From Nereocystis luetkeana (Eukaryota > Sar > Phaeophyceae > Laminariales > Laminariaceae): a stretch of DNA of 64,000 nucleotides. Of the stretch, positions 60,716-64,000 are shown piece by piece. The DNA is taken from the NCBI GenBank assembly GCA_031213475.1, contig JARUPZ010000025.1:3112077-3176076 (forward strand), given 5' to 3'. The number at the start of each line of letters is the position of its first letter. Position 1 is the first letter of the stretch. A program made the position numbers and the translations under genes. The notes beneath the pieces were generated by a model. It did no database searches. It was not told the DNA's origin and worked only from the letters and a program-made list of their open reading frames with translations.

Positions 60716-62060
60716 TATATATACTCGTATATACGTATATATTTTTATGTATATATATACCAGGTATATGTATATATATACCTGAACCAACCCGGTGCTA
60801 CTGTGTACCAAAACCATCCTGTTGCTGACTCCAGCAAGATGAAAAGCATGCAAATGTCAAATTCGGTTCCACAGACCTCCGTTGTTACTGGAACCTCGAA
60901 CTCCCAGATGTATTAACACAGGTAATAGTCAGTATTTTTTTCAATATGGACCGACATATATATATAGGGGACATAGCATACAAACATATAATATGGAGTT
61001 AAGATTTATATACAAATAACATCCCTTTTACTCTGGTTGACAATTATTGTATAGAGTAGGTTGGTTTGGTTGGATTGGTAGGAATTGTGGGGATGTTGGG
61101 GATATGGGTCGAATTCATTAGTTTCACATTAAAAAAGGGACGCACAATAAGGTCACACGAAAGGGGAGATGCAACGAAACACGCAAGAAACCAGGGAGAA
61201 TGCGCAAACAGGTGTCTCCCATTTTCAGGCAGGCAGACATGAAAAGGGAGCATATCGGCCCAATGTGATCCCAATGGGCGTTTCACCCAACACGGGGTAA
61301 CGCCGTTTTGCCTTACGTATGCAGGAGATGCACAAGATACGCAGTAGTTCGGCCAAGGATACGTAGCGAATATACATATGACAAGTGCTGTCTGATGACG
61401 TGGTGGGCAAGAGCAACGCCGACATGAGATAATCCTAGTTTTGGGTCGCGGCCACCCCCACCCCCCACGCACCTCCCCGCACACACTCACACCTCACCCT
61501 CACCTCACCCGTCAACACCAACAGGGTCAACCCAGCCAAACACACACACATAATCTTCCAGCCGAATACCAATAGCGCTCACAACCCACCACGCCATCTA
61601 TCTGTCAGCGCGCGCGAAAGGTAAGAGCAGTACGTGTATGCAGTACAGGACGCTTCCGGAAAAGCGCGCTATCATAAATAGTAGACTTCACGGTGTGTTA
61701 CGTGGTTGTTCCCTGAAGGTGCTCCTACACACTAAAACGAAACTACCCGGCAACACTTCATACATATATATATACATTTCTGTTTTGTAGTATTCCGTAA
61801 AGCAGTGTCTTCTCTCTTCTTCTGTCGCTACTCAGACTCTCGTCAACTAGTAGATGAGTTGTTCCTCGCGTTACTCCGTATGGTAGGCGCACCGCGTTTT
61901 CGTCACGACAAGGGTTCAGCACCTTCTTCTGCCCTCGTCGACGTGTTTTGTCACTCTTAGTTTTCTGTCCGGCTTCTCTTTTTTGGACTTACGCTCAATC
62001 ACTTCAACTCTTCAGTTTTTATTCAGGAACGTTTTTATACTTCGTACGACGAGTATGTAG
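60712..62060. other. No gene seen; TA microsatellite and C/CA-rich tract (unit 4)
   Basis: This is the counterpart of 23100-24440, including the TACCAGGTA inside the TA run. Confidence 0.5.
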
Positions 62061-62151
62061 TATGCACTCGGTGAGAGACTATACTCGACTCAACGAAATC
62101 GAAATTGGTAGGCACGCGAACCACTTAACGAGCCATCGGGGGGACGGGGCT
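62061..62151 (-). mobile_element. tRNA-derived SINE head (locus S1, unit 4)
   Basis: This is the copy of 24441-24531. Confidence 0.6.
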
Positions 62152-62486
62152 AACCGAATTAAAACTAGCTGTGATGAAGTTACGCACGCCTACACTATTA
62201 TAGTGTACGTACATACCAGGTACGCGTACAATTCGTTTCAGGCATTGATTGGGAATATTCCCTCGCGGGAATTTTTTTCCTTTTACAAAACGTCAAACCT
62301 CTGTAATTCGGTTAGGTGCTGTAACATACCAGGTACCTAGGGTAACATAATGTTCTAGAGCTCCGCGATCGAAGAGAGTAGTAGCAGGTGTTCGTCGATC
62401 GTTGTATGGGTGGACAGCGGGTGCAGTGCAGGACGCTGACCGCCTTCTGTACTCGGGAATCAAGCTACCGACGGAAGAAGCTTGAC

Positions 62487-62572
62487 CCTTTTAGTACTGC
62501 GGTCCTGTTTTAAGGGAAATCCAATCAAATACCATGTAGATTGTCCCAAAACGGGACTGCGGTCCTAAAAGG
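62487..62572. mobile_element. 86 bp short inverted-repeat element (unit 4)
   Basis: It is the same as 24867-24952. Confidence 0.6.
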
Positions 62573-63732
62573 ATTCAGTACTTGCTACTACTCTGATGGG
62601 TGGAAATATTCGAACTGTTTAGACCTATAGTGCTGTAGTAGTGTGCCAATGGTACAGCGAAGTTCAAAAGTTTTTTTCAAATATATGTCTTTACAAAAAC
62701 AACCGAAAATTTTCTCGTACCGCCGCTGTGGGAAAAGAAGAGAAAAAAGTTTTATTTTTATTTTTTTCCCCCCAACGGCTGAAAGCGGCGCAAATAGTTT
62801 TCTCTGGTTGTAAATTGTCAACACGGTGATAGAAACCAACTCTTGCGACGATCGACGCTCTATCTCGACATAGACTCAGCCCACGGCCAACCCACTCGGG
62901 ATTTGTCAAGGCCAACGAATATAGATGATGGCCTCGAAGATATCAGGTGGACCCATGGTCTAGGGGGCGAGAGCTTGCCGGCGGCGTCCTACAGTAGTAG
63001 TATCCTCCCAAACCTGAAAAATAGTCTATTTTTTGCCATTCGAGACGTATGTATGGTGAAGTTTTGTCTTCTGTTTTGTGCAAACCAGCAGATAAATGTT
63101 TTCTTTATCATACGCCTGGTCAGCTCCGCCACATGACACCGGCCATGGTGTGAAGACATTGACCCTAGGGTGGGTCGTAGCGCAAACCGAGCGCACTCCG
63201 TTCAGAATTCATGACGCAGTCCTTAATTTTGTTGATCGATGTCTGTCGAGGACTCGGAGTCTCGCCGCTTCGAACCAAAAATCGGCCTGGGTTTTTCTCA
63301 AGACGATGTTGGCCCAACATCTCCCCCAGATTTGCTTTTTTCGGGCTTTTTCAAAACTTAGGAACTATTGTTTTTTTTTACGTGGCACATAGGAAGCGTG
63401 TTCTGTTTTTTTTTGCTGTTATTTTTGAAATTCAAACCTTTTATTGAAACTTCGCTGTACCATTGGCATAGGTCTTAGCCGTCAATATGGTTTTTTTTTG
63501 GCTTCATCACTTTTACTTTCCAGCCTAACTAATACGAGGTTTTACCCTCAACGAGGTTCTGGACAAGCCGTGGTCACAGGTCTCTACCCTTCTCCCCCCC
63601 GCTACGCGCCTTCATTTTTTATCGCGCATAGGATTCAGCATTCCCACTGCTCGTCGATTTTCACCGAATGTAGCTTACTCACGCTCTCGCCCTTTCCGCT
63701 AGTCATTGTTTTTTTCAAGAAACAACCCCTAC

Positions 63733-63817
63733 GAGCATGCACTCGGAGAGGCTTCAACCCACGAAAATGATCTTGATAGGCGCACGGACCACCCACCGAG
63801 GCATCGGGGACGCCGGC
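63733..63817 (-). mobile_element. tRNA-derived SINE head (locus S2, unit 4)
   Basis: This is the copy of 26113-26197. Confidence 0.6.
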
Positions 63818-64000
63818 TAATAATGGGGTTCTTTTAATCGCGGTCAGATTTGCATCACATCTTGACAAGGATATCAGGGGCGTCCTTTAAAAAAAGATAA
63901 CTATACACCACAACTCCCATCGGTTGGAAGTAGAAACCGTTGCAACCATTGGGATCACATGACAAAATAGATGAAAAAAAAATGATGATCCTTACTTTCA

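Larger units (their letters stand above)
55301..64000. repeat. Tandem array unit 4, truncated by the window edge
   Basis: The first 8.7 kb of a fourth collinear copy is present. It shares the SINE (60357-60711) and most variants with unit 3, but has a small cluster of private changes near 56830-56850. The window ends before the secreted-protein gene, so the state of that gene in this unit is unknown. Confidence 0.95.

Overview
The window is eukaryotic nuclear DNA. It is intron-bearing, about half AT, and full of SINEs, short inverted-repeat transposons (MITEs), AT microsatellites and decayed retroelement. The only convincing host gene encodes a secreted, cysteine-rich protein. Its C-terminal half resembles the DUF2135/YfaP-like beta-sandwich proteins that I associate with stramenopiles, especially brown algae, so a brown alga or related stramenopile is my best guess at the source (moderate to low confidence). 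No bacterial operons, rRNA, CRISPR arrays or convincing tRNA genes were seen. The dominant structure is a head-to-tail tandem array of one ~18 kb unit. Unit 1 is 1-18028, unit 2 is 18029-36448, unit 3 is 36449-55300, and unit 4 (55301-64000) is cut by the window edge. The phase of these boundaries is arbitrary because the true duplication breakpoints cannot be seen. Each full unit reads left to right as follows. First comes a poorly readable stretch continuing the previous unit's retroelement fossil, then a MITE, a short minus-strand ORF of uncertain status, a 113 bp direct repeat, a CA-rich tract and a ~75 bp minisatellite. A long non-coding stretch with tRNA-derived SINE heads and a small inverted-repeat element follows. 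Then comes the two-exon secreted-protein gene, whose ~2.3 kb intron holds another MITE and a SINE-like tRNA relic. The unit ends with ~1.7 kb of non-coding DNA and a minus-strand Ty1/copia fossil that runs through the unit junction. The copies are not equal. The gene reads open through both exons only in unit 1. Units 2 and 3 share one in-frame nonsense codon near the middle of exon 1, while the rest of the frame and exon 2 stay open. A 352 bp SINE is present in units 3 and 4 only. An 86 bp MITE with a TA target duplication is present in units 1 and 3, and unit 2 has an empty site. In the left ~11 kb unit 3 follows unit 2, and in the right part it follows unit 1. The switch lies inside or next to a ~1.5 kb intronic block with no difference I could see among the three copies. 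This looks like unequal crossing-over or gene conversion within the array. Misplaced haplotypes in the assembly are the main alternative explanation.
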